DNA of 64,000 bases from an uncultured Bacteroidales bacterium (GCA_944325495.1 CALVAD010000004.1:62001-126000); one strand, 5' to 3'. Shown: positions 29,356 to 39,069, numbered from the stretch's first letter. Program-made: numbers and translations. The notes: a model not told the origin generated them from the sequence alone.

Positions 29356-31346
29356 TGCAGGAAAATGGCTGTGGCGTATCCGCCCATTGAAAGATTGTTG
29401 CCGTTTACGGTGACGGTTCCGTTGGACGCTATCATCCGGTCGAGCCTGTCGTTCGGGAAACCGGTTTTCGCGGTGCTGGCGCCGAAGTTATGCACTACGA
29501 GGATCTTCTGGTCGCCGTAACTTCTGTACCAGGCCGAAAGAGCCTGCACGGAGGCCGTGGCGGGGCAGTAGTCGAAGCTTCCCTTGGCCAGGGCCGGATA
29601 GCTGTCGCGCAGCACGCCGAACTTGCGGTAGACATTGAGTATGGATTTCTCGTCGGCCGACTGGCTCTCCACGGACATTCCGGCCGTGAGCATGCTCCTG
29701 TCGACCTTGCCGGAGAGCTTCCCGTCCGCGAGCCCGCCGCCGTCGGCGTTCCACATTATCGGGGTGCGCACATATTCGTCGCCGTTGGTCTTGACTCCCC
29801 AGTAGCCGAGTTCCTCGCCCTGATAGATATAGGGTTCGCCGGGGCCGGTCAGCAGCACGGCGGCGGCGAGCTGCATTTTCCGGCTGTCCCTGTTCAGGGA
29901 GGAGCCGGCGCGGTCTTCGTCGTGATTGGAGAGCTTGGTGGCTTCGATATAGTCCGGACGGTACTGTCCGTAGAGTTCGCGGTAACCCTGTATCGTGCCT
30001 ACGAAACCGCTTCCCGTGCCGCCGTTGATCGCATCGCGCAGCGTCCACCAGAAGCTGAAGTCGAAGAAAGCGGGCAGTCCGCTGTAGTAGGGGGCGACCT
30101 CGTTCGCGGCGCTGAGGTGTTCTCCGACCATATAGATGTCCCCTTCACCGCCGGCGGCCTTGTAAGCCTCGTTGCAGCGGTCGTAGAATTTCTTGAGGAA
30201 GGTCGGGTTCTCGTCGCTGTAGGCGTTGTGGTATATGTGCTTGATGGCGTCGAGACGGAAGCCGTCGACGCCAAGCGCTATCCATTTCTCCGCGGATTCG
30301 CAGAGGGCGTTGAACGCGGGGGAGGTCTCGCAGGAGGAGGCCGCGCCGTAGTTGAGGTCGGCGAACCAGGATGTCCACATGTGGGAGTGGTACATCGTGG
30401 AGGTCATGTAGGGCATCAGGATGTCCGAGGAGCTGCCGCCGCTGACCAGCGTCAGAGCTTCGCCCCATTCGAGATGGTTGTTTCCGGAGGCCGCTCCGTA
30501 TTTATGGCTGTCCCACTGAGAGGTGCTCGTGCGCACGAGCAGCCCCCAGTCGCTGTCGAATTCGAGGCTGAGGCTGCATTGTGAGCCGTCAGTGTAGAAC
30601 TCCTCCATCTGCTCCACTCCGTAGTAGAGCCAGATGCCGCTGTCCTGCGTGCCGGAGTTGCTGATTTCGTCGACCTGCTCCACGCTTATGGTTTCGGGTT
30701 TTCCGGAGCCGTCGAGACCCAGGGTGAACCTGACTTTCCGCGGCTCGCCGTCGCCGCTCACCGCCGGGAACCATTGTCCGGAGTCATAGCCTCCGGCACC
30801 TTCGGTGGATATCATCGCGATATTTCCGGCCGCGATGTCGGCCCTGGGGTCTTCGGAGAATATATAGTAGTCGCGGAAGGGGCTCTCCGCGTCGGATTTC
30901 GCTTCGATGAACCAGGGATGGTCCTTGGATGTATGGTTGAGCACATAGTCGAGATATATCTTGATTCCCTTGGCGTGTGCCGCGCTCAGAAGGGACTTGA
31001 AGTCGTCCTCCGTGCCGAAGTCGGGGTTGACCGTCTCGTAGTCGAGGACGTCGTAGCCGTGGTAGGAGGATGCCGGATGTATGGGTGAGAGCCACAGGGC
31101 CTGCACTCCGAGGTCTTTCAGATAGTCAAGTCTCTGTTCTATGCCCTTGAAGTCGCCGCAGCCGTCGCCGTCGCTGTCGGCGAAGGAGTAGACGAGAATC
31201 TGGTAGGTGATCCCGGATTCGCCGGTGCGCTCCGCCGGGTCGGGTTCCGGATCGGGGTCGGGCGTGGGGGTCGTGCCGTTCTTGTCGCATGATACGGACA
31301 GCGCGAAGGCGAGAAGGGCGTACAGAAGTAGTCTTATGGGTTTCAT
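29352..31346 (-). CDS. susG: SusG-like outer-membrane alpha-amylase, GH13 with inserted domain
   Basis: A 664-residue lipoprotein (FALSVSCDK, Cys20, with a Thr/Pro/Asp-rich spacer). The GH13 barrel starts near 46 (YQILVYSFADSDGDGCGDF). Between about 190 and 320 the barrel is interrupted by a beta-rich segment (RKVRFTLGLDG ... SLSLEFDSDWGLLV), in the same place as the CBM58 of Bacteroides SusG. The triad follows: D366 in GFRLDAIKH, E409 in MVGEHLSA, D476 in LSNHDEDRAG. It would cut starch at the cell surface. It is the first gene after the intrinsic terminator at 31363-31400. Confidence 0.9.
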   Translation of the reverse strand: MKPIRLLLYALLAFALSVSCDKNGTTPTPDPDPEPDPAERTGESGITYQILVYSFADSDGDGCGDFKGIEQRLDYLKDLGVQALWLSPIHPASSYHGYDVLDYETVNPDFGTEDDFKSLLSAAHAKGIKIYLDYVLNHTSKDHPWFIEAKSDAESPFRDYYIFSEDPRADIAAGNIAMISTEGAGGYDSGQWFPAVSGDGEPRKVRFTLGLDGSGKPETISVEQVDEISNSGTQDSGIWLYYGVEQMEEFYTDGSQCSLSLEFDSDWGLLVRTSTSQWDSHKYGAASGNNHLEWGEALTLVSGGSSSDILMPYMTSTMYHSHMWTSWFADLNYGAASSCETSPAFNALCESAEKWIALGVDGFRLDAIKHIYHNAYSDENPTFLKKFYDRCNEAYKAAGGEGDIYMVGEHLSAANEVAPYYSGLPAFFDFSFWWTLRDAINGGTGSGFVGTIQGYRELYGQYRPDYIEATKLSNHDEDRAGSSLNRDSRKMQLAAAVLLTGPGEPYIYQGEELGYWGVKTNGDEYVRTPIMWNADGGGLADGKLSGKVDRSMLTAGMSVESQSADEKSILNVYRKFGVLRDSYPALAKGSFDYCPATASVQALSAWYRSYGDQKILVVHNFGASTAKTGFPNDRLDRMIASNGTVTVNGNNLSMGGYATAIFLQ

Positions 31347-31362
31347 TTCCGCAATATAGATT

Positions 31363-31400
31363 AAAAAAGGCAGATGCGCTGTGTTTCCGGCGCATCTGCC
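31363..31400 (-). terminator. Intrinsic terminator between the SusE-like and SusG-like genes
   Basis: On the minus strand GGCAGATGCGC, a 10-base loop and GCGCATCTGCC form a perfect 11-bp stem, followed by six T. It lies 16 bases after the SusE-like stop and 16 bases before the SusG-like start, so it can reduce but probably does not abolish transcription of the enzymes. Confidence 0.88.
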
Positions 31401-31416
31401 TCGAAAGATTCAGGTT

Positions 31417-32949
31417 CTATTCGTGATTTTCGATGAGAATGGTACCTGCCTCGTAGTCGTAGGTGATGTCGTATGTCCCTTCGATTCCGACAACTATGTT
31501 CTTTCCGTTGTTGGTCTCGGCCTTGAAGGGCTCTCCGACCGTGGCCTTGAAGACATCGTAGGGATTGGAGGGATCGATGGTGCTGACTGCATTCGCCTCA
31601 GGACCGCCAGCCTGGATGTCCCAGCCGTGGTCGGCGCGGAGCTTGAACTCGTCGGAGGCCGTGAGGGCGAGGTTCTCGACAACCCACACCTTGCCTTCGG
31701 TGTTGGTCATGTCCACATCGGTGTCCCAGTTGGTTCCGTTGATCGTTCCTATGACGGACCAGGCGGTCGGTTCCGCGGGCTCGGGGTCGGGCCCCGGTTC
31801 GGGCGTTTCGTCCATTCCCGGTTCGGGCTGTCCGTACATGGAGGCGTTGAGCTCGTAGGTCATCTTGTTGAGGTCGAGGTAGACTCTGTAGCTGCCGGCT
31901 GCTACGGCTATGTTGCCGCCCTTGAGGGCAACGATTCCGTCGGACGCTCCGAGGCCCCATTCGTTAGGTCCCCAGGTCGCGTCGGCGCGGAACTTCACTT
32001 CGCTCTGGCTGGCAATCTCGACATCGGCGTAGAATCTCACATATGTGGGATTGTAGTCCATGACGATATCGTTGTTCCAGTCGCCGTTGGCCCCGATGAC
32101 GCCGATCTGGTCGGCGCTCCAGTCGTTCTTCAGCACTCCGGTTCCGCTGTCGAAGCTGAAGTGGTAGAACCTTCTGGCATAGCAGGTGATGTTGTTCGTG
32201 CCGCCACCGGAGAGCAGAGTAATGCTTGAGGCCTCGCTGTCAGGCGTCACATCCTTGGAAACGCCCCAGTCCTTGGACGAATCGTCCCAGTTCCCGACGC
32301 CGTTCACCTTGAACTCGTTGGTGACGCCCGTCTGGGGTTCGCCGAAGTCAATCACGCCTTCGTAGGTCTTGCTGTCGCCGCTGTAGTTGTACAGATGCTG
32401 GCACAGTGCGAAGTCCCATCCGCTGTTCTGCCCGTTGTAGTTGCCGACTATCCATACATGAGGATATACGTCAGCCTCGGAAATCAACATGTTGTAGCTG
32501 ACGAACACGGCGCTCTGGATGTTGGAAGAGACGTTGGTCCTGCCGATTTCCTGGTTCTTGTCGTCCAGCATGCAGGCGTTCACCTTGAGGTAGACCGTGT
32601 TCTCCTCCTCGACCTCGCCTCCGAGATTGATGATGGCGGTGTTGAGGTCCTTGTGCGCGACGGTGATCTTGCCGTCCGCGAAGCCTGCGCTTACCTTCTG
32701 CTGCTCGGCGAAGCCTTCGTCGAGCGCGGCGTAGAGGGAGTATCCCGTCGCACAGAGATAACCGAAGTCGGCTTCGGTGTAGTCGAAGGTCAGTGCCTCC
32801 CCGTCGGCGGACAATGTCGCCCCGGTCACGGTCCCGAGGGTCGGAGCCGTGACATTGTCAGGGTCGAAGACGACCTTGGGCTCGTCCTTGGTGCAGGAAA
32901 CCGCGGCCAGTCCTGCGAGAGCCAAAATAGTGTATAGAATCTTTTTCAT
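31417..32949 (-). CDS. susE: SusE/SusF-like surface starch-binding lipoprotein
   Basis: A 510-residue lipoprotein (LAAVSCTKD, Cys19). A SusE N-terminal immunoglobulin-like domain occupies about 20-155. Three related beta modules follow, each opening with a glycine-rich strand and a tryptophan: HVWIVGNYNGQNSGWDF (~165), QIGVIGANGDWNND (~275) and AWSVIGTINGTNWDTD (~395), each with an EFKxxxxxxW- or EVKFRADATWGP-type strand. A Pro/Glu/Asp linker precedes the last. SusE and SusF bind starch on the cell surface without cutting it. Only one such gene is present, combining the role of susE and susF. Assignment by motif and position. Confidence 0.85.
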   Translation of the reverse strand: MKKILYTILALAGLAAVSCTKDEPKVVFDPDNVTAPTLGTVTGATLSADGEALTFDYTEADFGYLCATGYSLYAALDEGFAEQQKVSAGFADGKITVAHKDLNTAIINLGGEVEEENTVYLKVNACMLDDKNQEIGRTNVSSNIQSAVFVSYNMLISEADVYPHVWIVGNYNGQNSGWDFALCQHLYNYSGDSKTYEGVIDFGEPQTGVTNEFKVNGVGNWDDSSKDWGVSKDVTPDSEASSITLLSGGGTNNITCYARRFYHFSFDSGTGVLKNDWSADQIGVIGANGDWNNDIVMDYNPTYVRFYADVEIASQSEVKFRADATWGPNEWGLGASDGIVALKGGNIAVAAGSYRVYLDLNKMTYELNASMYGQPEPGMDETPEPGPDPEPAEPTAWSVIGTINGTNWDTDVDMTNTEGKVWVVENLALTASDEFKLRADHGWDIQAGGPEANAVSTIDPSNPYDVFKATVGEPFKAETNNGKNIVVGIEGTYDITYDYEAGTILIENHE

Positions 32950-32964
32950 AATGCAAATCGATTA

Positions 32965-34542
32965 TTAATACCCGGGGTTCTGGTCCAGATTGCCGTTGGC
33001 GTTGACGTCTCCTGCCGTAAGAGGGAAGAGGTTGAAATGGTCGTCGACGGCCTGTCCCTGCTGCACTCCGCCCTTGAACTCCCAGAGATAGTCGTCGGTG
33101 GTGAAGAGGCCGAAGCGTATGAGGTCCTGACGGCGCATGCCCTCATAGTAGAGCTCGCGTCCGCGCTCGTCGATGATGTTGTCGAGGGTCAGGCTGATGC
33201 TGCCCACTCCGGCACGGGAGCGCACGGCGTCGAGATACTGCTGGCCCTTGGCCTGGTCGGCCGCTCCTCTGGCCGCGCACTCGGCGTACATGAGGTAGGC
33301 GTCGGCGGTGCGGAAGAGAGGGAAGTCGGTATCCACGAATCCGGTCACTTCGACCGTCCCGTCATGGTTCACATTGGTGAACTTGACGGACTTCCATCCG
33401 TTCGACCATCCGTCGGATTCGCGGCGGAGCTGGTCTATGTACTGCTCGTATGCCCCTTTGTAGAACAAGGCGCGGGCGTCGTTCGGCTCGAACTTGCTGG
33501 TGAAGGTCCCGGTCAGCGAAAGGCCGCTCCAGCCGGAGGAGATGCCGTAGTCGGCCGCTGACATCTCGCCTCCGATGCTTCCGAAAATAAGGAAGTTCGT
33601 AGCACCGTAAGAGCGGATCAGGTCGGAATCCTGGTTGACGGCGAAGATGATTTCGTCGCCGCCGTAGGTGGTGTTGACGGTCCACAGGTGATTGTCGGCG
33701 CAGAAGAGATCGGAATACTTGTCGTGAAGTGCGGGGTAAGCCTCGATGATATCCTCGCAGACTTCGGCGCACTCGGCGTACATGGCGGTCCCTGTCCAGA
33801 CTTCGGCGTTGAGATACATCTTGGCAAGTATCATCATCACGAAGCCCTTGTCGCAGCGGCCGTATTCGTTCTGTCCGGGCTCGGCGAGATCGGAGCCGGC
33901 CAGCAGATCCTCAGCCTCGGTCACTATCCAGTCGAAGAGGTCGGCGCGCTTTATCTGCTCGGGCCCCGTGGAGCCTACGCTGTTGTTCTCGGTCGAGAAG
34001 GGCACGTTGCCGAACATGTCGATGGCGTGGTAGTAGCTCAGCAGCCTCAGCGCGCGGGCTTCGGCGATATACTCGTTCTTGAGATCATAGCCGGCTATGT
34101 CGGTAGCGTTGGAGCGGCGGATGAATTCGTTGCAGAGGCTTATCTGGAAGAAGATTCTGTAGTACATGGAAAGCACGAACGGGTTCGACGCGTTCCAGGT
34201 GATGTTGTGGAGGTCGGGGAGTCCGCCATCGTTCCAGCAGCATGCGACCACGTCGGTGGTGAGCTCCTGCATGTTGAACAGGGCTCGCAGGTACTGGCCG
34301 TAACCTCCGTCCACGCCGTTGATGTCAGGGGCGCTTTCCGGACCGTCGGAGGCCGAAACCGCGAGACCCTGATAGCACTTGGCGAGCAGCTGCCTGAACG
34401 CTTCCTGCGAGTCGAGCACGTCCTCGGGCAGGACGGTGTCGTCGTCGATAGGCGTGACGTCAAGGTCCTGGACGCAGGAGGAAACGATGCCTGAGAACAG
34501 AACCGCCGCGGCGGCGAATGCGAATATCTTTAACTTTTTCAT
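32965..34542 (-). CDS. susD: SusD-like outer-membrane glycan-binding lipoprotein
   Basis: A 525-residue RagB/SusD protein with a lipobox (GIVSSCVQD, Cys23). The TPR-rich scaffold is visible (ALRLLSYYHAIDMFGNVPFST, split as LRLLSYYHAIDMFGNVPF), as is the C-terminal hallmark IIDERGRELYYEGMRRQDLIRFG (split as DERGRELYYEG). It forms the lid on the SusC barrel and binds the oligosaccharide. It is 15 bases upstream of the SusE-like gene and 14 bases after susC. Confidence 0.94.
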   Translation of the reverse strand: MKKLKIFAFAAAAVLFSGIVSSCVQDLDVTPIDDDTVLPEDVLDSQEAFRQLLAKCYQGLAVSASDGPESAPDINGVDGGYGQYLRALFNMQELTTDVVACCWNDGGLPDLHNITWNASNPFVLSMYYRIFFQISLCNEFIRRSNATDIAGYDLKNEYIAEARALRLLSYYHAIDMFGNVPFSTENNSVGSTGPEQIKRADLFDWIVTEAEDLLAGSDLAEPGQNEYGRCDKGFVMMILAKMYLNAEVWTGTAMYAECAEVCEDIIEAYPALHDKYSDLFCADNHLWTVNTTYGGDEIIFAVNQDSDLIRSYGATNFLIFGSIGGEMSAADYGISSGWSGLSLTGTFTSKFEPNDARALFYKGAYEQYIDQLRRESDGWSNGWKSVKFTNVNHDGTVEVTGFVDTDFPLFRTADAYLMYAECAARGAADQAKGQQYLDAVRSRAGVGSISLTLDNIIDERGRELYYEGMRRQDLIRFGLFTTDDYLWEFKGGVQQGQAVDDHFNLFPLTAGDVNANGNLDQNPGY

Positions 34543-34556
34543 ATCTCAGTCGGTGA

Positions 34557-37500
34557 TTAGAAGTTGAACTTGACGCCGAGGATGTAGGTTCGGGGCCTCG
34601 GGTACATGTTGTTGTCGATTCCGGAGAATATTTCAGGGTCGATGCCCTCGTATCCGGTTATGCAGGCCACGTTCTGGACGGTGGCGAACACGTTCAGCGA
34701 CATTCCCTTGTCGGGTCCGAAGTTGAAGTTCCTGCTAAGCGTGATGTTGTCGAGCTTGAGGAAGGATGCGTCCTGGACGTACATGTCGGACCAGTACTGC
34801 GCGGTGGATGCGAAGTTGTGCTGCTGCGCGGTCTGGTAGCGGTTGTTCACGAAGTTGTTGGTCCAGAGGTCGGTCAGCAGGTCTCCGTTGGAGGAGATGT
34901 TGTTGTAGACATAGTTGCCGAGGTTGGCGTGCGCGCTGATTGCGAGGGTCCACTGCCTGTAGGACAGCTGGGTGTTGAATCCGAAGGTCCAGTCGGGAGC
35001 CGCCTTCTGGAAGCAGTATTTGTCCTTGGTGTCGATTTTTCCGTCATTGTTGCGGTCCACATAGGCACCTTCGATCGGGTTGCCGTCGGTGTCGTAGACC
35101 TGCTGGTATACGAAGAACGAGTAGGGAGCATGTCCGGTCTGGTGGACCTGGACAGTGTTTCCGGTACCTCCGGCGATGTCTCCGGTCTCGATTCCGTAAT
35201 AGTCCTCACGCTCGTCGTCGGTGGTCAGCTTGGTGATCTTGGTCTGGTTGTAGGCGGCGTTGAAGCCTATGGTCCAGCTCCAGTCCACGGTCTGGACGGG
35301 AATAGCGTTGATCTCGAACTCTATACCCTTGTTGGTAAGGTTACCGATATTGGCGTTCAGATAGTTGGAGAGGTTGGCTCCTGCCGCCACGGGAGTGTAG
35401 TTGAGCAGGTCCTTGGTGTCTCTCTGGTAGAGGTCGATCGCGCCGGTGATGCGGTCGTCGATGAATCCGAAGTCGAGACCTATGTTGTAGGTCGTCGTGG
35501 TCTCCCACTTAAGGTCGGCGTTGTATCCGAGAGGAGTGATCGGCACGACGACGTTGTTCCCGAAGAAGTACATCGACTGGTTGGTGTTGTACTTGTAGGA
35601 TGAGAGGGTGGGGTAGTCTCCGGACTGGAGGTCCTGCTGTCCGGTCTGTCCCCAGCTGAGCCTGAGCTTGAGCGCGGAGAGCCATGAGCTGTTCCTTACG
35701 AAGCCCTCCTTGCCGAAGTTGTAGCTGACGGCCACGGAGGGGAAGAGGCCCCACTTGTTGTTGGCGAAGCGTGAGGTTCCGTCGTTACGCAGAGTCGCGG
35801 TGACGTTCAGCCTCTCGTCCCAGGAGTAGTTCAGACGGCCGAAGAACGATACGAGGTAGTATTCGGTCTTGAAGGTGTCGGGGGCCGAGAGGTAGTAGTC
35901 TGCGGCTGAAGGGTCGGTCCCGTCGGCCTTGAACTGCTCGTTGAAGGTCTCGTTGTAGAAATGCTGCCATGAATAGCCGGCCATCGCGCTGACGTTGTGG
36001 CTTCCGAGCTGCTTGGTGTAGTTGGCATAGAACTCGAGGGTCTGGTCGATCTTCTTCTGGCTGTAGTTGGTGTGGTAGCCGGATCCGCCCTGTGCGGTAC
36101 TGTGCAAGGTCTGTTCTGTTCCGGCGGCCACATCGACCGTTCCGTTGGAAGAAGAATAGTCGATACCGAGGTTCAGGTTGAGGTGAAGGTCCTCGAAGCC
36201 GTGGATCTTGTAGTCGAACTGGGCGTTGCCGATGAAGCGCATCGCGTCGGAGAGGTCGATCTTGTCGTTGAGCAGGGCCACGGGATTCTGGCCGGCCTGC
36301 GTGTTGCAGTTCGCGACGTCGGAGGTCCCGAGTCCGTTGTTCCACCAGAAGTATCCGTTGAGTCCGTTCTCCGAATCGTCATATACGTTCTGGGTGGGGT
36401 CCATGCGGACCGCCGCTCCGATGGCGTCCTTGTTCGCGAAGCGGTTGCTTATGTGCATGCCCTTTCCGTTGAGGTTGATCAGCAGATGCTCGTCGAAGAG
36501 CTTGGGGCTGAGGTTCAGCGACAGGGTCTGGCGGTTGAACTCGGAAGTCTTGAGGGTTCCGTCCTGGCTCGTCACGCCGAGGGAGACGCGCCAAGGCATC
36601 GAGAACACCTTGCCGCCGCCCACGTTGCCGGAAACGGCCACATTGCCGTCGATGCTCTTGCCGAGCTGGAAGATCTCTCTCTGCCAGTCGGTGTTGGCGT
36701 CACCGAGAGCCTGGTATGCTTCTCCATCTGTCCCCCCCGTATACCATGCCATGAGGTCGCGCAGCTCGTCGCCGGTCAGCACGTCCACATATCTGGCATT
36801 CTGGGAAACGGAAGCGGTCACGTCGGCGCTCACATGGATGCCCTTGCCCGCCGCACCTTTCTTGGTGGTGATCATGATGACGCCGTTGGATGCCCTGGAA
36901 CCGTAGATTGCGGTCGCGGAGGCGTCCTTGAGGACCGTGAAGGTCTCGATGTCGTTGGGGTTGATGGATGACAGCGCGTCTGAAACGCCGCTGATGCCGA
37001 CCTCCGACAGGGGCAGGCCGTCGATCACGATCAGAGGGTTGTTGTTGGCCTTGAGCGAGGAGCCGCCGCGGATACGGATGGTCGCGGATGAACCGGGAGC
37101 ACCGTCACCTGCGGTGACTACCACGCCCGCCGACTTGCCCTGGAGCAGGCTGGCGGGAGAGGTTACGACGCCCTTGTTGAGCTGGTCGGCCTTGACCGCC
37201 GAAACCGATCCTGTCATGTCGCTCTTCTTGACCGTACCGTAACCGATCACCACCACCTCGTCGAGGAATTCGGTGTCCTCGGAGAGGGTGATGGTCGCGG
37301 GCATCTCGGATGCCTTGAAGGTGCGGGTGGCGTAGCCGATGCAGCTCACCTCGACGGTGGCGTCGGCTGAAGATACCGTAAGGGTGTAATTTCCGTCGAG
37401 GTCCGATACGGTTCCCACCGTGGTGCCTGGTTCCATCACCGTGGCTCCCACGACCGGTCCGATCGCGTCGACAATCACTCCCTTGACTTCGTAGCCGTTC

Positions 37501-37571
37501 TGTGCGGCTGCGGCTGCAGGTATCGACATCGAAAGCGCGATACCCGCCAGCAGAGTTAGGATTCTTTTCAT
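34557..37571 (-). CDS. susC: SusC-like TonB-dependent outer-membrane transporter
   Basis: About 1004 residues from ATG 37571, preceded by a signal peptide (LLAGIALSMSIPAAAAAQ). The carboxypeptidase-like regulatory domain (YEVKGVIVDAIGPVVGATV, 20-100) is followed by a TonB-box-like stretch (LDEVVVIGYGTVKKSDMTGS), the plug (GAPGSSATIRIRGGSSLKAN, NDIETFTVLKDASATAIYG) and the 22-strand barrel ending in YILGVKFNF. It imports malto-oligosaccharides with SusD. A frame extension to 37643 overlaps the transporter gene and has no signal, so I reject it. Confidence 0.95.
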   Translation of the reverse strand: MKRILTLLAGIALSMSIPAAAAAQNGYEVKGVIVDAIGPVVGATVMEPGTTVGTVSDLDGNYTLTVSSADATVEVSCIGYATRTFKASEMPATITLSEDTEFLDEVVVIGYGTVKKSDMTGSVSAVKADQLNKGVVTSPASLLQGKSAGVVVTAGDGAPGSSATIRIRGGSSLKANNNPLIVIDGLPLSEVGISGVSDALSSINPNDIETFTVLKDASATAIYGSRASNGVIMITTKKGAAGKGIHVSADVTASVSQNARYVDVLTGDELRDLMAWYTGGTDGEAYQALGDANTDWQREIFQLGKSIDGNVAVSGNVGGGKVFSMPWRVSLGVTSQDGTLKTSEFNRQTLSLNLSPKLFDEHLLINLNGKGMHISNRFANKDAIGAAVRMDPTQNVYDDSENGLNGYFWWNNGLGTSDVANCNTQAGQNPVALLNDKIDLSDAMRFIGNAQFDYKIHGFEDLHLNLNLGIDYSSSNGTVDVAAGTEQTLHSTAQGGSGYHTNYSQKKIDQTLEFYANYTKQLGSHNVSAMAGYSWQHFYNETFNEQFKADGTDPSAADYYLSAPDTFKTEYYLVSFFGRLNYSWDERLNVTATLRNDGTSRFANNKWGLFPSVAVSYNFGKEGFVRNSSWLSALKLRLSWGQTGQQDLQSGDYPTLSSYKYNTNQSMYFFGNNVVVPITPLGYNADLKWETTTTYNIGLDFGFIDDRITGAIDLYQRDTKDLLNYTPVAAGANLSNYLNANIGNLTNKGIEFEINAIPVQTVDWSWTIGFNAAYNQTKITKLTTDDEREDYYGIETGDIAGGTGNTVQVHQTGHAPYSFFVYQQVYDTDGNPIEGAYVDRNNDGKIDTKDKYCFQKAAPDWTFGFNTQLSYRQWTLAISAHANLGNYVYNNISSNGDLLTDLWTNNFVNNRYQTAQQHNFASTAQYWSDMYVQDASFLKLDNITLSRNFNFGPDKGMSLNVFATVQNVACITGYEGIDPEIFSGIDNNMYPRPRTYILGVKFNF

Positions 37572-37591
37572 ATCGAATTGGTTAGACACAA

Positions 37592-38929
37592 TTAAATTGT
37601 TTGTTTGGTTTCCTTTATGAGAGAGACGGCCAGACAGCCGCATATCAGGAGCACCCCGGCCAGCACGAGCATGTTCGCCTGCACGCCGCCCAGCAGCTTG
37701 AGGATGACTCCTCCGAGTGCCGCGGCCACAATCTGCGGCAGGCAGATCGTGCAGTTGAACAGACCGAGATAGCTGCCGATGTGGTCACCCGACAGCGAGT
37801 TCGTCAGCAGGGTGAAAGGCAGCGCGAGCATTGCCGCCCAGGCGGTTCCGATGAGCAGATACGACCCGAACAGCAGGTATTGGTTGTGAATGAACGCGAT
37901 TGAGATGAAGCCCGCGGCTCCGATGAGCAGGCTGACCACATAGGCGGTCTTGAGCGACCTGAAGCGCGGGATGACGGCCGACCAGATCATGGAGCCCACA
38001 GCCTGTGCGGCGAACACTACGCCGACCCAGTTGCCTGCGGCCTGATAGCCTTCCGATGCGGTGTCGGAAGTGCCCCAGCAGTTCAGCGCCACTGCTCCGT
38101 TGGTGTAGGTCCACATGTACATGAAGGCCGCCCAGCAGAAGAGCTGCACGAGGCCGACGGTCCAGAAGGTCCGGGGCGCATGGACGAGCAGTTTCAGCAG
38201 CCCCGGCTCTCCGCCCGCATTCTCCTTCTGCGCCCGGAGGTCGATGCCGTGGAATTCGGCATATTCCGCCGGAGGCATCTCCCTGACCTTGATGAAGGTG
38301 TAGAGTACGCAGAGTATGAGTATGGCCGCGCCGCAGTAGAAACTCCATATCACCGAAGACGGGATGACTCCTCTGGGAGCGGTGTTGGCTATGCCTATCC
38401 AGGTGAAGAATATGGGGAAGAGATAGCCCACGAGGCTGCCTGCGTTGCATAGCAGCGACTGTATCGAGTAGGCCTTGGCCTTCTGCTTCTCGCCCACCAT
38501 GTCGCCCACCATCATCTTGAACGGCTGCATGGCTACATTGATCGAGGTGTCGAGCAGCATCAGGGAGAAAAGGCCGAACCACATCGCTCCGTTGAGTCCC
38601 AGAAACAGACGGGAGGAGAAATTGAGGCTTCCCGCGTTCGGCAGAAACGCCATCACGAGCACCGCCACTATCGCGCCGAGCAGCAGATACGGCTTTCGCC
38701 GCCCCATCCTGCACCATGTGCGGTCTGACCATTTGCCTATCAGAGGCTGCACTATCATGCCCATCAGCGGCGGAAGTATCCAGAAAAAGCTCAGCTGATG
38801 CGGATCCGCGCCGAGAGTTGCGAAAATTCTGCTGATATTTGCACTTTGGAGTGCGTAAGCTATCTGGACACCGAAGAATCCGAAGCTGAGATTCCACATC
38901 TGCCAGAAGCTCAATGGCTTTCTTTGCAT
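37592..38929 (-). CDS. Inner-membrane maltose/maltodextrin MFS transporter (GPH/SLC45-like)
   Basis: About 445 residues from ATG 38929, with twelve predicted membrane segments. The motif GKWSDRTWCRMGRRKPYLL (near 62) is the conserved loop 2-3 of glycoside-pentoside-hexuronide and sucrose/maltose-type symporters, and the sequence looks like the MFS carriers often found in starch loci of Bacteroidales. As the first gene of the sus-like operon, 20 bases before susC, it is the likely route of maltose or glucose from periplasm to cytoplasm, feeding MalQ. Substrate is inferred from context. Confidence 0.85.
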   Translation of the reverse strand: MQRKPLSFWQMWNLSFGFFGVQIAYALQSANISRIFATLGADPHQLSFFWILPPLMGMIVQPLIGKWSDRTWCRMGRRKPYLLLGAIVAVLVMAFLPNAGSLNFSSRLFLGLNGAMWFGLFSLMLLDTSINVAMQPFKMMVGDMVGEKQKAKAYSIQSLLCNAGSLVGYLFPIFFTWIGIANTAPRGVIPSSVIWSFYCGAAILILCVLYTFIKVREMPPAEYAEFHGIDLRAQKENAGGEPGLLKLLVHAPRTFWTVGLVQLFCWAAFMYMWTYTNGAVALNCWGTSDTASEGYQAAGNWVGVVFAAQAVGSMIWSAVIPRFRSLKTAYVVSLLIGAAGFISIAFIHNQYLLFGSYLLIGTAWAAMLALPFTLLTNSLSGDHIGSYLGLFNCTICLPQIVAAALGGVILKLLGGVQANMLVLAGVLLICGCLAVSLIKETKQTI

Positions 38930-38951
38930 TTCAGTGTTATTTGCGGTAAGG

Positions 38952-38959
38952 CAAATTAA
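38952..38959 (-). promoter_or_regulatory. Possible -7 element of the sus-like operon
   Basis: The minus strand reads TTAATTTG, one base off TAnnTTTG, 22 bases before the transporter ATG. It lacks a clear -33 TTTG, which suits an activator-dependent promoter. Confidence 0.4.
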
Positions 38960-38990
38960 CGAATTGGTCACCATATTTTAAAAGGCTCGG

Positions 38991-39021
38991 GGATGAACGG
39001 CGGTTTTTTGAGGATGAATGG
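38991..39021. promoter_or_regulatory. Direct repeat with 21-bp phasing, candidate LytTR operator
   Basis: GGATGAACGG (38991-39000) and GGATGAATGG (39012-39021) share nine of ten bases and lie two helical turns apart. LytTR-domain regulators typically bind paired direct repeats of about nine bases with this phasing. The pair sits in the 140-base spacer between the sus-like operon and the divergent kinase/LytTR-regulator genes, roughly 30-60 bases upstream of the weak -7 element at 38952. Confidence 0.5.
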
Positions 39022-39069
39022 TTGAATTTTGATGATTTGTCATTATATTGGCTTTAGATAATTAAAATT

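Noticed and set aside
37572-37643. Longer start for susC.
   Set aside because: It would overlap the transporter gene and bury the signal peptide; the ATG at 37571 gives a normal export signal.
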